A DNA stretch of 64,000 bases from Angiostrongylus vasorum (taxonomy: Eukaryota > Nematoda > Chromadorea > Rhabditida > Metastrongylidae): positions 1,768,501 to 1,832,500 of the forward strand of contig JADANN010000018.1 in assembly GCA_018806985.1 (NCBI GenBank), read 5' to 3'. Made by a program: the position numbers and the translations under genes. Of the stretch, positions 22,550 through 33,329 are shown one piece after another (positions within the stretch are counted from its first letter, which is position 1; each line of letters opens with the position of its first letter). A model generated the notes under the pieces. The model made no database searches, was not told the DNA's origin, and was given only the letters and a program-made list of their open reading frames with translations.

Positions 22550-23628
22550 TAGATTATGGCTCGGGATATGAAATGGCCTTTGCAAGACCGGTAGAACGAC
22601 AATAGAACCCGTGAAAACTTTTTATTGCCGAACTGAAACACTGTAAATTTTGAGCTGGCCATGACGCAATTAATCGGATGTTAGCTTCTTGTTCGACAAT
22701 CATTACTTGCTTTAAGCCATCATAACACAATGAAAACCTCTGGCGACGCCGGCTTCGACTCCATAGTTCTTCACGCATTAAAGTATAGAAGGGGAAAAAA
22801 CAAAAATGTCGACACTACGTAACTCGATGAAATAGCGGTCAATGTGTTACAAACGGCGCTATCGGAAAGGCGATGTTAGAAGCGTTCTATAGCAACTCAA
22901 AGAGTCATTCTGAATTTTCGATCAGCATCTACAATTAAACATTGGGAACCTTAATCTAAGTACCGTGCTCTGATTAATTTTGGTCATGGTCTGACTCTTG
23001 ATGAAAACTCCTAACAAAAGGTATGTTGTTCAACTTGTGCCTAAAGCGATTTGGATAGCTGCGAAACTCTAAGACTCACCAAGCACGGGTGGAGTAGATT
23101 AGCCAGTCGACGAGTCACTCGACGACTAAAAGGAAGGACAAGTGGTGCAGGTGGGCAATTGCCAACAACTACTACAGTTTTTCACTGCTTTTGGAAATGC
23201 CGAAACCACTCTTGTTACTCTCAAAGTCACATTTGTTTCCCTTAATAAGCGCCCCTCACTATTTTGAGACGAGCAGTCTTATACAGTCAATGACTTGAAT
23301 TAATATAAATTGCAATAAAAAACAGTGTAATGACCCATTATAAATTTGTTGAAATTTTTTCCTTACAGTACAAGAGTTGAATAGAAGGGCTATATATGGA
23401 AATCCTCAGTGATCTCTATTGGACTTTGAGTGAGTATAGCGATTTGTGTGCAAAGCTTTCCAGCTTGAACTCCAAACAAAAGAGTAGTGCGTGTCACCAC
23501 TTCTGGGTCTTGCATGGAATGTGTGTGCTGTGTGCTTGACACTACGTTTTGATAATAAATTCGATGGGTGCCATGCATAATTAGAGTCCCTCGAGTACAA
23601 AGAAATGTTCCAAAGTTTTTTGTTGCAA
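22550..23628. other. unclassified sequence
   Basis: Open frames at 22554-22778 (minus) and 23051-23245 (plus) are not supported by splice sites or motifs. A short inverted repeat (GTCGACGAGTCACTCGACGA) lies near 23107-23127. Confidence 0.35.
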
Positions 23629-23629
23629 A

Positions 23630-23920
23630 GTGGATAAAGCTCCAGGCGTTGATCAATTACTGAGAGATGCGGCATGCATTGGACTTTATTAAGCATCGTT
23701 GGCGGTGAGTGAATGCATATCTGGCCTTTACAACGATCGCAGTGGCCTTCCGATCCATTGAGTCAGTGCTACTATCCTCCGAGACAGCTCTGGTAACAAT
23801 TTGCCAACCCCGGTGAGATGAAGGGCTTGATGGGGCTAGGACGGGCACCGAAAAGATCGAACCCATATGTATTGTGGAGCACCTCTAATCAGTGCGCTGC
23901 ACGCATCCGCTGTTGTAAAA
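23630..23920 (-). repeat. SINE-B copy
   Basis: Minus copy: GGATAAAGCTCCAGGCGTTG at the left, GCATTGGACTTTATTAAGCA, CTCTGGTAACAATTTGCCAA, then reversed B box (AAGATCGAACCCATATG) and A box (GAGCACCTCTAATCAGTGCG). Confidence 0.85.
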
Positions 23921-23924
23921 TTAG

Positions 23925-24250
23925 CACTATTTCCGTCACTCTGCTCACCTATGATTCTGTTCAACATACTGTAATAATTTGTCTCTCTGCAATGAGTCTT
24001 CAATTTAGAGGAATTAATGAGATATAAAAAAGGATCTACTGTTCTCACATGCTTAATAATGTTTCAGTGCGAACAACATTAACTATGCCTGAAACTCTTG
24101 AATCAATATGGGTTAAGATTATCCCTATTAGCCCTATCCTCCTACTGGTAGAACTGAACAATCGTTCATTTGAAAAAATTTACGTTTTGCATATGCATCT
24201 ATCAGATTAGAGGATGGCAAAGTTCCATTTCAACTATGTGAATTACTGAC
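23925..24250. other. unclassified sequence
   Basis: Nothing recognised. Confidence 0.4.
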
Positions 24251-24254
24251 TCAC

Positions 24255-24480
24255 CAGTTTCGTCTTTTGTTTGCTCCAAACGAGTACGATTGAGAGAAAC
24301 ATCTTTGACAAGTGGACAGCATTAGCATTGCGTCACGAAAATTTATTGTGACCAGTTCGGATGTCCCCAAAAAACTGGCGAGGTAAATATTAGAGAATAA
24401 ATACAGATGAAATACGAGCCAAGCCTCTTCGCTCGTCTCCGAAAACACTTTGAGCTGAATCACTAACATAACAAGCCCAT
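24255..24480 (-). CDS. candidate internal exon with hydrophobic segment
   Basis: Minus strand: acceptor GTTGCCTTCAG, 74 codons, donor AACTG|GTGAGTCAG (a near-ideal consensus). The frame starts Gly-Leu-Val-Met-Leu-Val-Ile-Gln-Leu and has a hydrophobic stretch including Trp-Leu-Val-Phe-His-Leu-Tyr-Leu-Phe, which could be a membrane segment. Family unknown. A second frame at the same donor opens with a signal-like Met-Phe-Leu-Ser-Ile-Val-Leu, so the reading is not settled. Confidence 0.3.
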
Positions 24481-24509
24481 CTGAAGGCAACTGGAGCAAC
24501 TACCATTGC

Positions 24510-25270
24510 GTATCGATTAAAAACAGAAGGCAAATTGGAGCTAGGAACGACGAAAACATGCAGTTGGATCTAATTTTACAGCTTATCAGTTCTTAATTCT
24601 CTCCATTACAGAGCCAAAAGATCATCCTTTCCGCCTTTCTTAGTCAGTGTAGGTGATCCAATATTCAATGATGTGGTGACGTGACTGATGTGCCTAAACG
24701 TTTGACATCAATAAAGTCAACTTGATTACGTCAAAACACGACGTGTATGTGATCGCATCAACGTTCCAGGGCTAACATGTGAGAGTAACGCGGATTTCCG
24801 ACTTCAAGCAACAAACTCGTGGCTAGGGTGAAGACATGTAACAACGAATGTCGAAGAAGGAAGGAAGCCGATAAAGCACTAGCGTCTATGTGATCTTCAA
24901 CTGCCGATTAAGCAATTCGTATTCATCTTCATAATAATGATTAAGTGATTACTCGAAGGTTATTCACGCATCATTGTTCTTGCGCAGACGGCATGTAACT
25001 GATGGAAACAAGGAATCACGTGATACGAGATCATTAATGAGGCACTCAATATGAAGCTGATACATCACCAACAGCGAGAAGAAAATCACAGAACAAACGT
25101 GTTGAGTAATGAAGAACCAAGATTCGAGCGAAGACCACGCTATTTCTGGGTGATGATATTCATTTGGTTTGAGAAAGTCAATTAAAATTTCTTAAAACTA
25201 ACTCATAGATAAAGAAAATTACGCGCTACGTTTTATCTGTTGAGGTTGTGAAAATGTTCAGCTGAGCAAA
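24510..25270. other. unclassified sequence
   Basis: No gene, exon or repeat recognised. Confidence 0.4.
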
Positions 25271-25277
25271 TTTTATG

Positions 25278-25352
25278 TTAACTTGACGTTTCAGGCCCTG
25301 AAGAAAGCAAAATCGCCGAGACGTAAGCTATTGTGAATTAATAAATGCTGTG
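25278..25352 (+). mobile_element. PLE terminal fragment
   Basis: TTGACGTTTCAGGCCCTGAAGAAAGC followed by AAATCGCCGAGACGTAAGC is the same terminal block seen at the ends of the PLE at 14.8-16.2 kb. No coding part adjoins it. Repeat D starts within a few bases of its right edge. Confidence 0.6.
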
Positions 25353-25359
25353 ATAACAA

Positions 25360-25635
25360 CATCCATCAAGAAGCCTAGCTAAGAGTGAACCAGTACAAGG
25401 ATCCACCACCGTCCTAGTATCAAAGTCGCATGGTTGGTAAATCTCCCTCTGATCCACAAGGGCTGTGACTCCATGTGGTGGTGAAGAGCTAGTACAGAAT
25501 TTGGTCAGGCTGACTTCAGGATTCCAGGGAACCACAGTGGCTTATCCAGCAAATCTCCGAAAAATGAAGATTATGCAGGAGTTCGCGCAATCAATGAGGA
25601 AGGGCCATTCAAGGATCAAGTATCAAGTAAGTAAT
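25360..25635 (+). repeat. repeat D copy, 5'-truncated
   Basis: Starts inside the family at CATCAAGAAGCCTAGCTAAG and continues with CCACCGTCCTAGTATCAAAG and AATGAAGATTATGCAGGAG to the tail GGATCAAGTATCAAGTAAGT. About 100 bp of the usual 5' end is missing. Confidence 0.8.
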
Positions 25636-25820
25636 AACAACCGCATGTTTGCTCATCAAGAAAAACGGTGGACGATGTGTGTACCCAAGGAACCCTAGCC
25701 TCATCGATATATCCATTTCGGAATGAAAATACCGTAAAAAGTTCGTTTCGCTGTTGTTCTCTTTTGGTGCTTAAGATACCTCCATTTCTTTTAGCGCTGT
25801 AATCTATCATAACACCACAG

Positions 25821-25960
25821 GAAGAATTGCATGTGGGAAACAATCTATGTGTTTTGCGGGTTCCATCAAATCACGTGATCGGTTGTTCTGTGTCTGGCTT
25901 GAAAAGAATGTAGATTCTAACGAGCTACGTTCCAAGCTGCATAGATTGGTGCCGGTTAAG
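25821..25960 (+). CDS. candidate exon with GTATGT donor
   Basis: After an AG acceptor (ACACCACAG) the frame reads 46 codons, including Ser-Arg-Asp-Arg-Leu-Phe-Cys-Val-Trp-Leu-Glu-Lys and Leu-Arg-Ser-Lys-Leu-His-Arg-Leu, to GTTAAG|GTATGT, a strong donor. An ATG at 25847 could be a start codon instead. The helix-like charged composition supports real coding. Family not recognised; a faint likeness to the eIF4E fold was considered and not adopted. Its phase does not fit the next candidate exon. Confidence 0.35.
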
Positions 25961-26434
25961 GTATGTCGTTTTAAAATTAGAAGCAACATTATTTTTCATA
26001 TTCATTTCTCATTCATTCATTCCTTGCATGTCTTGCATTCAATGCATATTGGGCGTTATTTGCTAGCCGATAACAATGAGAAAGTTTGAAATGAATGAGA
26101 GGTCCTTCAGCGACACAAGTTGACATCAAGCAATCATGGTAAGATATTTAGCAGCCAGACACTACTTAGTTGAGTTGAGGTTTGAAGAAAATAGTGGAAT
26201 AGTTATAGGAAAAAAATTAAATCGGGCTTGTTGCACTTGTCTGTCGATCCAAGAAAACAGAGGAGAAGGTATATAGTAGAACGACTTCCGGGTGTCGAGA
26301 ATCGCTAAAGTCGAAGGCGTTTAAAGGATCTATGCAATTTCAGCATTTGAATTCTTTCTTAGGATTCACATCTAAGCGGAAGATTTACTAGTGTTGTAGT
26401 TGCACGAGAAACATAAATGATGACAATACTCCAG

Positions 26435-26630
26435 TCGAATTAGCTGACGGATTTATGGAAGCAAGTCATATTAACTTTGTCCGTATACCCATATATGAAC
26501 TTGTCTTCAAAGCGTCATGCCGAATCAAACGACACCTTTTCACGGCAGATTTATCGTCGTTGAGCACTGACTACGCCCGAGAACGAGAAAAAAAGGAGCG
26601 CCAACCAACGATTACTTTGAATATTCAGCG
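26435..26630 (+). CDS. candidate exon, unknown protein
   Basis: Acceptor AATACTCCAG, frame of 64 codons containing Ala-Ser-His-Ile-Asn-Phe-Val-Arg-Ile-Pro and a highly charged Arg-Glu-Arg-Glu-Lys-Lys-Glu-Arg run, ending at CAGCG|GTACGT. The minus strand is closed by stops over the same span. At least one unseen exon would be needed to join it to 25821-25960. Confidence 0.33.
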
Positions 26631-26634
26631 GTAC

Positions 26635-27510
26635 GTGAACATACGAGAGTTAGCTTAGTAAAAATTATCCTGAACGATAAATAGTTCTGATATGCTCACG
26701 GATTATCGGTTCAGTGCAGTGATGACAACAGTGGAAACGGTTATCGGCCCCCCGGCTCAACTCCTAGCTGTCTCTAATCGGCTGCTAAGCACTTTTTGTG
26801 GATCTTGTGGAGGGCTAGATGCAACGAACGTTTCAATATCTCATAGTTCGAAGATCACATTGCAGTGCTGAGCTCTATTGCTGGTAATGTGGCGGGTATA
26901 GACGAGTGGCACTTCATTGCCACAGGCAATTGCCACTACTAATTGAATCAGTGAACCGCTATAAAAAAAATTCAAGCAACACGACAGCTAGAAGAGCGCT
27001 AAAAGTGAGTATTAGGGTACAGTAGCAAGATCTCTTTGTAAGAGTTTTCGTTCCTTTAATGGATGAAATCTACAGACTCGAAAGTCATTTAGACTTTGCA
27101 CTTCTGTACTTGGCATCGTCACGTGCGAATGGCTCTTTAGAAGCAGACATATCCTAAATTTCCTTCCACGCTAACGAAACCACATTCCGTGTCGTGGTCT
27201 GGCGACGTAATTGAGGGTGTCGGATGAAGTTAATATGCCTTCTATGCGTTTGCCAGCTGGAAAGGTCACGCAAAAGCTCGTTACAAATTCATGGCACCAT
27301 AAATGTGGTACAATTCACAGTATTTTTGTTAATCAATCGAACGCAATGACAAGAGAGTCAATCACAACGCTGGCAGTGCGGAAACATGAAAAAAGGAGCT
27401 CAACTGCAAAATCATGCAATATTCGAACCATCACGGACTGAACTGTTCTCTGTGCAATCCAGATAATTTTTGCACCTTAACTCCTATTTGGATCGGTATA
27501 TTTGGATTTG
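26635..27510. other. unclassified sequence
   Basis: An open plus frame at 27211-27441 has no clear splice sites. No repeat recognised. Confidence 0.35.
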
Positions 27511-27514
27511 AAAA

Positions 27515-27790
27515 GGCACATGTGGCTCAGTGGTCGGAGGCACCCTACAATGCACATGGAATCGATCCCCGCGCCTTTGGCCCACCAAGCCCCTCCATCC
27601 TTCCGGGGTCGGAAAATGGATACCAGAGCCGTCCGGGAGGAGAGCAGCACTGGCTCGATACATCGATAGGCCACCGCGAGTCATTCTAAAGGCCGGATAT
27701 GCATCGAATCGCCTCAAACGGTGCTTGACGAAGTGGAATGCATGGCGCATCCCTCAGGGACCAACACTACGAGCTTTATCCTTTTTATTT
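27515..27790 (+). repeat. SINE-B copy, full length
   Basis: Plus copy that defines the family. The A box TGGCTCAGTGG (27524-27534) and the B box AATCGATCCCC fit the pol III consensus well. Then CCCACCAAGCCCCTCCATCC, CTGGCTCGATACATCGATAG, GGCCACCGCGAGTCATTCTA and the tail CGAGCTTTATCCTTTTTA. Two long open frames across it are artefacts. Confidence 0.9.
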
Positions 27791-28393
27791 AACTACTACT
27801 TTGAAGTTGAGAATAAAGTCATCGTAGTGAGACATCGTGAGCCTCAGTGACCCTGCCTCGCAAGTGTCAACGATTTGAACGCTAGGTCGTAAAATCTATT
27901 ATTTCAATAATAAGCCAGCCAAATCACTCTCCCAGATTTTCATATCTCTATGTTTCCGAATATTTCAATTGGTTCATTGGATACAAAAGAGGTTAACTGC
28001 AAGTCTGCCAGAGATTTTGCGTCAAGATGAATCCACGTTAGCGAGGATGCTGTTCGAACCATCACTACTTAGTTTCATATGCTCTATTGCGTAAGAAAAG
28101 AAAAGTAAAGTAAACGGAGTTGTTCTTCAATCTAAGAGTTAAAAACAGTGCGGCTAAAAATCAAAGAACCTTTAAATGTTACGCTGATCCTGAAATCAAC
28201 ATAATTGAAAGGTCGAAATAAAACATAAAGGATTGAAGGAACCTTCATTCAAATACATTTTCAAAAGTCGATTGAACAGTTTCTTTACTAACGAGGAAAA
28301 TTCAGGAACAAAAAATGACAAAACCGTTCAGGTAGCCTAATACTACTATAAACTTTAATGGTGCCTAGAACAATTTTTTCATCTATGGTGTTA

Positions 28394-28665
28394 AGAAAAA
28401 AAGGAGGGACTTTCCGCGAAATTCAAAAACGCTTTTTGTTCGTCTGGCTTTGGGGAAGACCGACGAAAGCATCTAAGTGAAGACTTTCAAAAATTCGCCC
28501 GAGTAGTGAGTATGGACCTGTCAATTGCAATGTTTTGCAAGAAACAGCAGATGAAGTTGTCATGTTTTGCCTTCTCAGACGCTTCGCCCTTACCTACCCC
28601 GAGTCATCTAATAATATCGCAAATTGAGAAAGAGCCAATAACCTCTGTATTCGTCGCTACTGAGG
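28394..28665 (+). CDS. two-exon C-terminal gene model, upstream exon
   Basis: Directly after an in-frame TAA (28391) the frame stays open for about 90 codons: Leu-Ser-Ala-Lys-Phe-Lys-Asn-Ala-Phe-Cys near the start, a basic Asp-Arg-Arg-Lys-His segment, then Ser-Pro-Leu-Pro-Thr-Pro-Ser-His and Glu-Lys-Glu-Pro-Ile-Thr near the end. It stops at ACTGAGG|GTAGAAG with one base of a codon left, completed exactly by the exon at 29780. A strong internal acceptor (GCCTTCTCAG, 28569-28578) would give a shorter 87-base exon in the same frame. Family unknown. The start resembles a receptor C-terminal tail after the last membrane helix, which is only a guess. Confidence 0.4.
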
Positions 28666-28909
28666 GTAGAAGTCATCCAATGGATTCTTTCAACTGAAAA
28701 AGCATGACTAAGAGCGTCGTGTTTTACATTATTTTTGCGATCAGAACATCATGTTGGTGAACATTTGCGCATTCATTCAACATCATGCTCATAATTATGC
28801 CTGTTATAGCCCGGAATTCTAGCCGAATCCATATCGATCAATTTAGTTACAAAGCCTCTATTTAGCTTAACAAGAGCCATTGCGTCCCAAGAGAGACTTT
28901 TTTTCTTAC

Positions 28910-29066
28910 CAACGGCTTCAATTACCACTTCCAATGCAGAAAGCACCTTGTATAAACACAAAACAAGAGAAAAACTTCGTGCCGACGTCAGTGAGATCAA
29001 TCGTTCTTCAATCGTGTGAGTGCTTCTCGTGAAATTTGAGGATGACACAGCTGAGCAATCATGCAT
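28910..29066 (-). CDS. candidate first exon on the opposite strand
   Basis: Minus-strand ATG at 29066, 52 codons (Met-His-Asp-Cys-Ser-Ala-Val-Ser) with a hydrophobic Phe-Ser-Leu-Val-Leu-Cys-Leu-Tyr stretch, then GCCGTTG|GTAAGA. It lies inside the intron of the plus-strand model at 28394-29871, so one of the two calls may be wrong. Confidence 0.22.
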
Positions 29067-29429
29067 AATTTATCACAAGCAAGTGGGCTTTCCTCTATTT
29101 TACGTTTTCTCCTTTATCATGATAAACAAAGGTTCTTGATAAACTAAGTAGGAGTTTTATAACTAAAGCCACATCATTCTTCTTGGTTTTGCTCTAACGC
29201 TGCCTAAGTATGACGTGCAGAATTATGTATATGTTGTTAAACGAATACGCTAATCTTCACGGACATGATGTTCTGACCGCCAACTATCATTTGAATAGAA
29301 TAAAACTGTGATAAATTATGAATAATTGTTCAGCCATGTTATCCTCAATGTTCGCAGCCATACGAACGATGAAGCAAAACCATCATTTCAGTTCTACTAA
29401 CTTTTTAAACTAAAACAGGTCAGCTTGAT

Positions 29430-29505
29430 CTTTCCAGACTCTGAGGAAGGCTAAATCCGCCGAAACGTCAGCTTATGCGTGAATAAAGAAATAGAATAAC
29501 ACTTC
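29430..29505 (+). mobile_element. PLE terminal fragment
   Basis: ACTCTGAGGAAGGCTAAATC then CGCCGAAACGTCAGCTTATG, the PLE terminal block, without adjoining endonuclease sequence. It lies in the intron of the plus-strand model. Confidence 0.65.
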
Positions 29506-29779
29506 GTATTTGCTAAACAAGAACGTGAAAAAATTCTCCGATCAATGCCGAGGGTAATAGAAAGTCGGACATGGGAGTTAAAACAAGTAACGTTTGAAGA
29601 GAAAGCCACTGCATGTAATTGTACTGGCTCTTTCTGATAGCAATAAATGCACCCCATAAGCCTAGAACTGGGGTGGTTATGTTTGTGTTCTCAGGCATCC
29701 TGCAACTGTCTTCGACATCATGTTAAACAAGGTCATATCATTCATCTTCTATTTTATAAGCACCATTTCTTTCTAATAG

Positions 29780-29871
29780 ACGAGAAAAATTTGTTGGAAA
29801 GACTCAAACGATTCTGCGGACCCACAACACAACAAGAAACTGCAATCTCATCTAAGCTTATCGATGACTAA
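29780..29871 (+). CDS. two-exon C-terminal gene model, terminal exon
   Basis: Acceptor CATTTCTTTCTAATAG, two bases completing an Asp codon with the preceding exon, then 29 codons to TAA at 29869: Glu-Lys-Asn-Leu-Leu-Glu-Arg-Leu-Lys-Arg-Phe-Cys, then a Thr/Gln-rich segment, ending Lys-Leu-Ile-Asp-Asp. The pyrimidine-rich acceptor and matching phase support it. The intron would be 1114 bp. Confidence 0.42.
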
Positions 29872-29874
29872 CGT

Positions 29875-30640
29875 AATTATTTACTTTTGTATTTGTGATA
29901 ATTATAAGAAAATAGAACCTATAATTACAAGACGATGAGATTAAGAGTGACCCGACTAATTCTGAAGCATAGACGTCTGGGAGGCCATATCTTCTACTAG
30001 AAATAATACCACAGAGTACATATGCGCCAGTAAGTCATCTCCAAATGGTGACGATTTGCAGGTTCACTTGCTTAGTACCATTACTGTTGTTGACTGTGCT
30101 GCTCTTATCGACAAAATATAATGTGAAACTTTCGAGGTGTTTGATTTTCCTGGATTCATTTTCAACACTAAAATCACCAGTTCGAGATGAATAGGTTCTG
30201 TCACAACCATTTGTGATCTCATGAATAACAAGACCTGCTGACTAGTTCTCACGTGGATATAAATCATAGAGTAAGAAAGAGATCATATGTGAAAACGGCA
30301 TTCATTTTCCAGAAATCACAAAGGCGTCATACAAGGCTGCGTGCCGTTCTCAGCGAAGAAAATCGTGCCCGATTATCAATCACAGTAATATGAAAACGTC
30401 GTTCTTCGTAAATTCGTCGGAATCTGATACTAGCGTTCGCACTCCTATTAAAGGACGCTGTCAACCAAGTTGACCCATAAAACACTTTAGTGCCGAGAAG
30501 CCGAGCCCGGCGTTTCGACAAATTCGACCTATTCAAGTGAAGGCTAATCGCCAGCATGTGTTGTGAAAGGAAGACAGTAACGAACAATTATGAATTGTTG
30601 AGCTGCATTTTCCTTAATTTGTACTCACTGTCAGGCCATT
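29875..30640. other. unclassified; possible exon near 30.31 kb
   Basis: A good acceptor (CATTCATTTTCCAG, ending 30312) is followed by sequence open in two plus frames for 26 and 52 codons, while the minus strand is also open at 30327-30587. No frame can be preferred, so no CDS is called. Confidence 0.3.
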
Positions 30641-30644
30641 ATTG

Positions 30645-30740
30645 TTACTTACTTACTTGGATACTTGGATGGTCCACCATTAAGAATTGCACAGAACTCT
30701 GCACATTTCTCACTAATTTCTTCCACTCTAAACCTTCGTC
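30645..30740 (-). repeat. repeat D tail fragment
   Basis: TTACTTACTTGGATACTTGG followed by ATGGTCCACC matches the 3' end of repeat D in minus orientation. The rest of the family is absent. Confidence 0.55.
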
Positions 30741-30959
30741 CATGGTGGTGGTTTAACTCGAGCATAGTGACGCGTGCTAGTCTCATTCCGTGATTTCTAA
30801 AGGAACTGCAGCTGCGAGTACAGTTGATTGTCTCTATTTACGAATATGTCCGCCTCTTCGTCCACCTCTTGTTTGTTTTTCTCATCATATGATCGGCCCA
30901 TTTATGTTTCGTTATCGATGTGTGTTCTCTTGGATGTCGAATATAAGATAGATTTCCAA

Positions 30960-33320
30960 GATCAGAGCTCCATTCCAGCTATATGTTGGGTGTGCCGGTC
31001 AGAAGACATCGTCCAAACGCCGAAGTGGTGGGGGGTACTGTTATTTTAGAAAGCACAGCACGGAGTTTTCGAGCAGTTATTTGGTCCGTGGCTTCTTTGG
31101 GAGGTCTGAACGCTGCCCATGTTACTCTCCTTCTTTTGCCTCATTACTCTTTTTATGTTTTTCCCCCATGTTAATTGAACGCCCAAGGTACAAGTACGAG
31201 GTCGTACTAAGAGAACCATCGAGTTCGATTTGTTCGCCTTTGCACCATAGCTTTTTTCATCAAGTGGTTCCACCTCCAATTTATGCGTAGTCCGATGTTT
31301 TCCCCTTCTTCGATGAGCTCATTGGTCATTGTCTCTGCTACTTGCTACTTTTTGAGAAGACAACAATGTTGTAAGGGGAACGAAGATCTGACGAAGATTT
31401 GACAGGAACTTTCCATCAATACGCTTCGATCACTTAATCGAGTGGCTTCATTGTCCACTGCAGTGCGACACTAAACAGCTTCAGCGATATGGCGCCGCCT
31501 TGTCTAAGCCCGCTTTCCTATGGGTATGGCAAGAGGTCGGTGGTAAAGCTGTGTTTTCGTAGTGCAGTTCCGATAACAGTAAGGTAGAGTTCTTATGTAA
31601 GACGGGTCCAGTGCTTGGTCGACGAGCGCTGATAGGATTGCATTTGTTGCAATGCTATCAAGCGCTTTTTCATTGTCGACAAAAGTCAGGACTACGGGCA
31701 CGAGGCACTCCTGACAAACTCTAATGACCCTGAACACATTTCAGGTGAACCCTATGCCGCAAAAAACCCGGTCGAAATCCTACTTCGTCAACTTGTTGTG
31801 CTTCAACCAATGTTTTTTGATATGCGCGACAAGATAGTTTTGGTGAAGAGCTTGTAAAATGCACCCAACAAGAATATCGGTTGATAGTTATGAAGATCTC
31901 TTCGATCATCTTTCTTGGGCAGGATGACCGTGCGCGACGTCCCTTACTGATCTAGTATTTTTCACTTTTTGAACGCAGGATACCATATGGTTTGCGAGAA
32001 GTGCGTGTAAATTGTGACTTTCAGCTCCAAGAAAATGAACGATGACATTATCGAGTCCAAGAGATGTGCTATTTTTTCAACGCTTTTTATCGCAAGTTGA
32101 TCCTCAGAGAAAAAAATTGAGATGGTTTTCATCTAAAGCGGATTTTACGGTTTTTGACGGGATTGTGAAACAAAAAAGATTGGTGAAGAACCTTTCTGTT
32201 ATCAATTCGCTGTCATAACGGAAAGTTTTCGATCCTGGAATCGTTCCACGCGCCCATGGCCCACCAACCCTTCCGTCCCTCCAGGGTCGGCAAATTGGTA
32301 CCAGACTGGGAACATAGCAGCACTGGCTCGATACATCGGTAGGCCACCGCGAGTCATTGTAAAGGCCAGATATGCATTCAATCACCTCCAAACGATGTTT
32401 AGTGAAGTCGAATACATGGCGCAGAGATTGATAAATGCCGAGAGCTTTATCCTTTATCTTTTTAACGGAAAGTTTTAGTGATCTCATTCTCGTTCAATAT
32501 TCGCACAGCTCTCGACGGCATTTGTTCAAACTGGTTCCTTTTCGTGCTACTTCTAATAGTTTTTTTCTGTATGTACTGATTTAGATCTTCCTGCAAAGCT
32601 CTTTTACAGCTGACAGTTATTAACGTTTTACAGTAATATTAATCTTCAGTTTCCTTCTCTTCTCGAGCAACTCCTCGGTGGATATGGAGGCGCGATCTGA
32701 TCTTCTTGCTTAAGGAACTGAGGCGAATTCGGCACAACATCTATCTCATTCGACAAGCAGCTGGTAATCTTGGGTCGGAATTTCTTTAATCTGCCAGTCA
32801 CTTCTGGATAGGACCTCACTCAGTGCTTCACGTTACGTTATCATGTACAGCTGATTTATTCTTCTTCTTGACATCAATCACTTTTTCGGCATACGGCTGA
32901 ATCGAATCTTCGCGTGAAGAAGGTGGTAGTCGGATGAGGTACAGAATGATGGGACCACCCATGTGCGAAGTAGGTACCATCTTTCATTTGCCGGAACATG
33001 TTCAATCTCTGCATGAATCGTTTCACTATGAGGCTCCCTTATCGAGCGACGGCTTCGTTTCTGCTGGAAAAAGAAGTTCTCACGGAAGAAGCTCACTGTA
33101 GACAGAAGTCCTGCAAGACGGCTCCTATTCTCATTTCTTTGCCGTAATCCAACTTTCTGAATTTCTGTTGATGCGAATCTGAGGTAATTATCTCTTCGGC
33201 AACGATTTCTTCGTCGGGTTTTCCAACTAGCTGATTCGGACACGATACTAAAAGCGATAACAAAAAAGGAAACAGGAATGAAGAGATGATCGACCACCAA
33301 AGGATGGTATAGAAGCCGAA
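30960..33320 (-). mobile_element. decayed RTE-type retrotransposon, interrupted by SINE-B
   Basis: Reading the minus strand from right to left. Endonuclease end: Asn-Glu-Asn-Arg-Ser-Arg-Leu-Ala-Gly-Leu-Leu near 33120, and Ile-Glu-His-Val-Pro-Ala-Asn then Ser-Asp-Tyr-His-Leu-Leu-His-Ala-Lys-Ile at 33000-32900. Linker: Asp-Tyr-Gln-Leu-Leu-Val-Glu near 32775, and Lys-Arg-Ala-Leu-Gln-Glu-Asp-Leu near 32600. RT palm: Leu-Thr-Phe-Val-Asp-Asn-Glu-Lys-Ala-Leu-Asp-Ser near 31680. Then Gly-Leu-Arg-Ile-Asn near 31310 and a Trp-Ala-Ala-Phe segment near 31110. A SINE-B sits at 32235-32465 between linker and palm. Many stops. Its sequence type differs from the elements at 34.9 and 61.9 kb, so it belongs to a second RTE lineage. 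Confidence 0.85.
32235..32465 (+). repeat. SINE-B copy inside the RTE element
   Basis: B box and following parts of SINE-B (CTGGAATCGTTCCACGCGCC, CCACCAACCCTTCCGTCCCT, GGCAAATTGGTACCAGACTG, GATACATCGGTAGGCCACCG, tail GAGAGCTTTATCCTTTATC). The A-box end is missing. It interrupts the RTE coding sequence, so it inserted later. Confidence 0.8.
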
Positions 33321-33329
33321 TTCGTTACT

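Noticed and set aside
25821..25960. eIF4E-like C-terminal segment
   Set aside because: A Asp...Val-Trp pattern resembles the family, but the spacing is off by one residue and the other conserved positions are missing.
27477..27850. Long open frames on both strands
   Set aside because: They run through a full-length SINE-B copy and recur wherever that repeat occurs.
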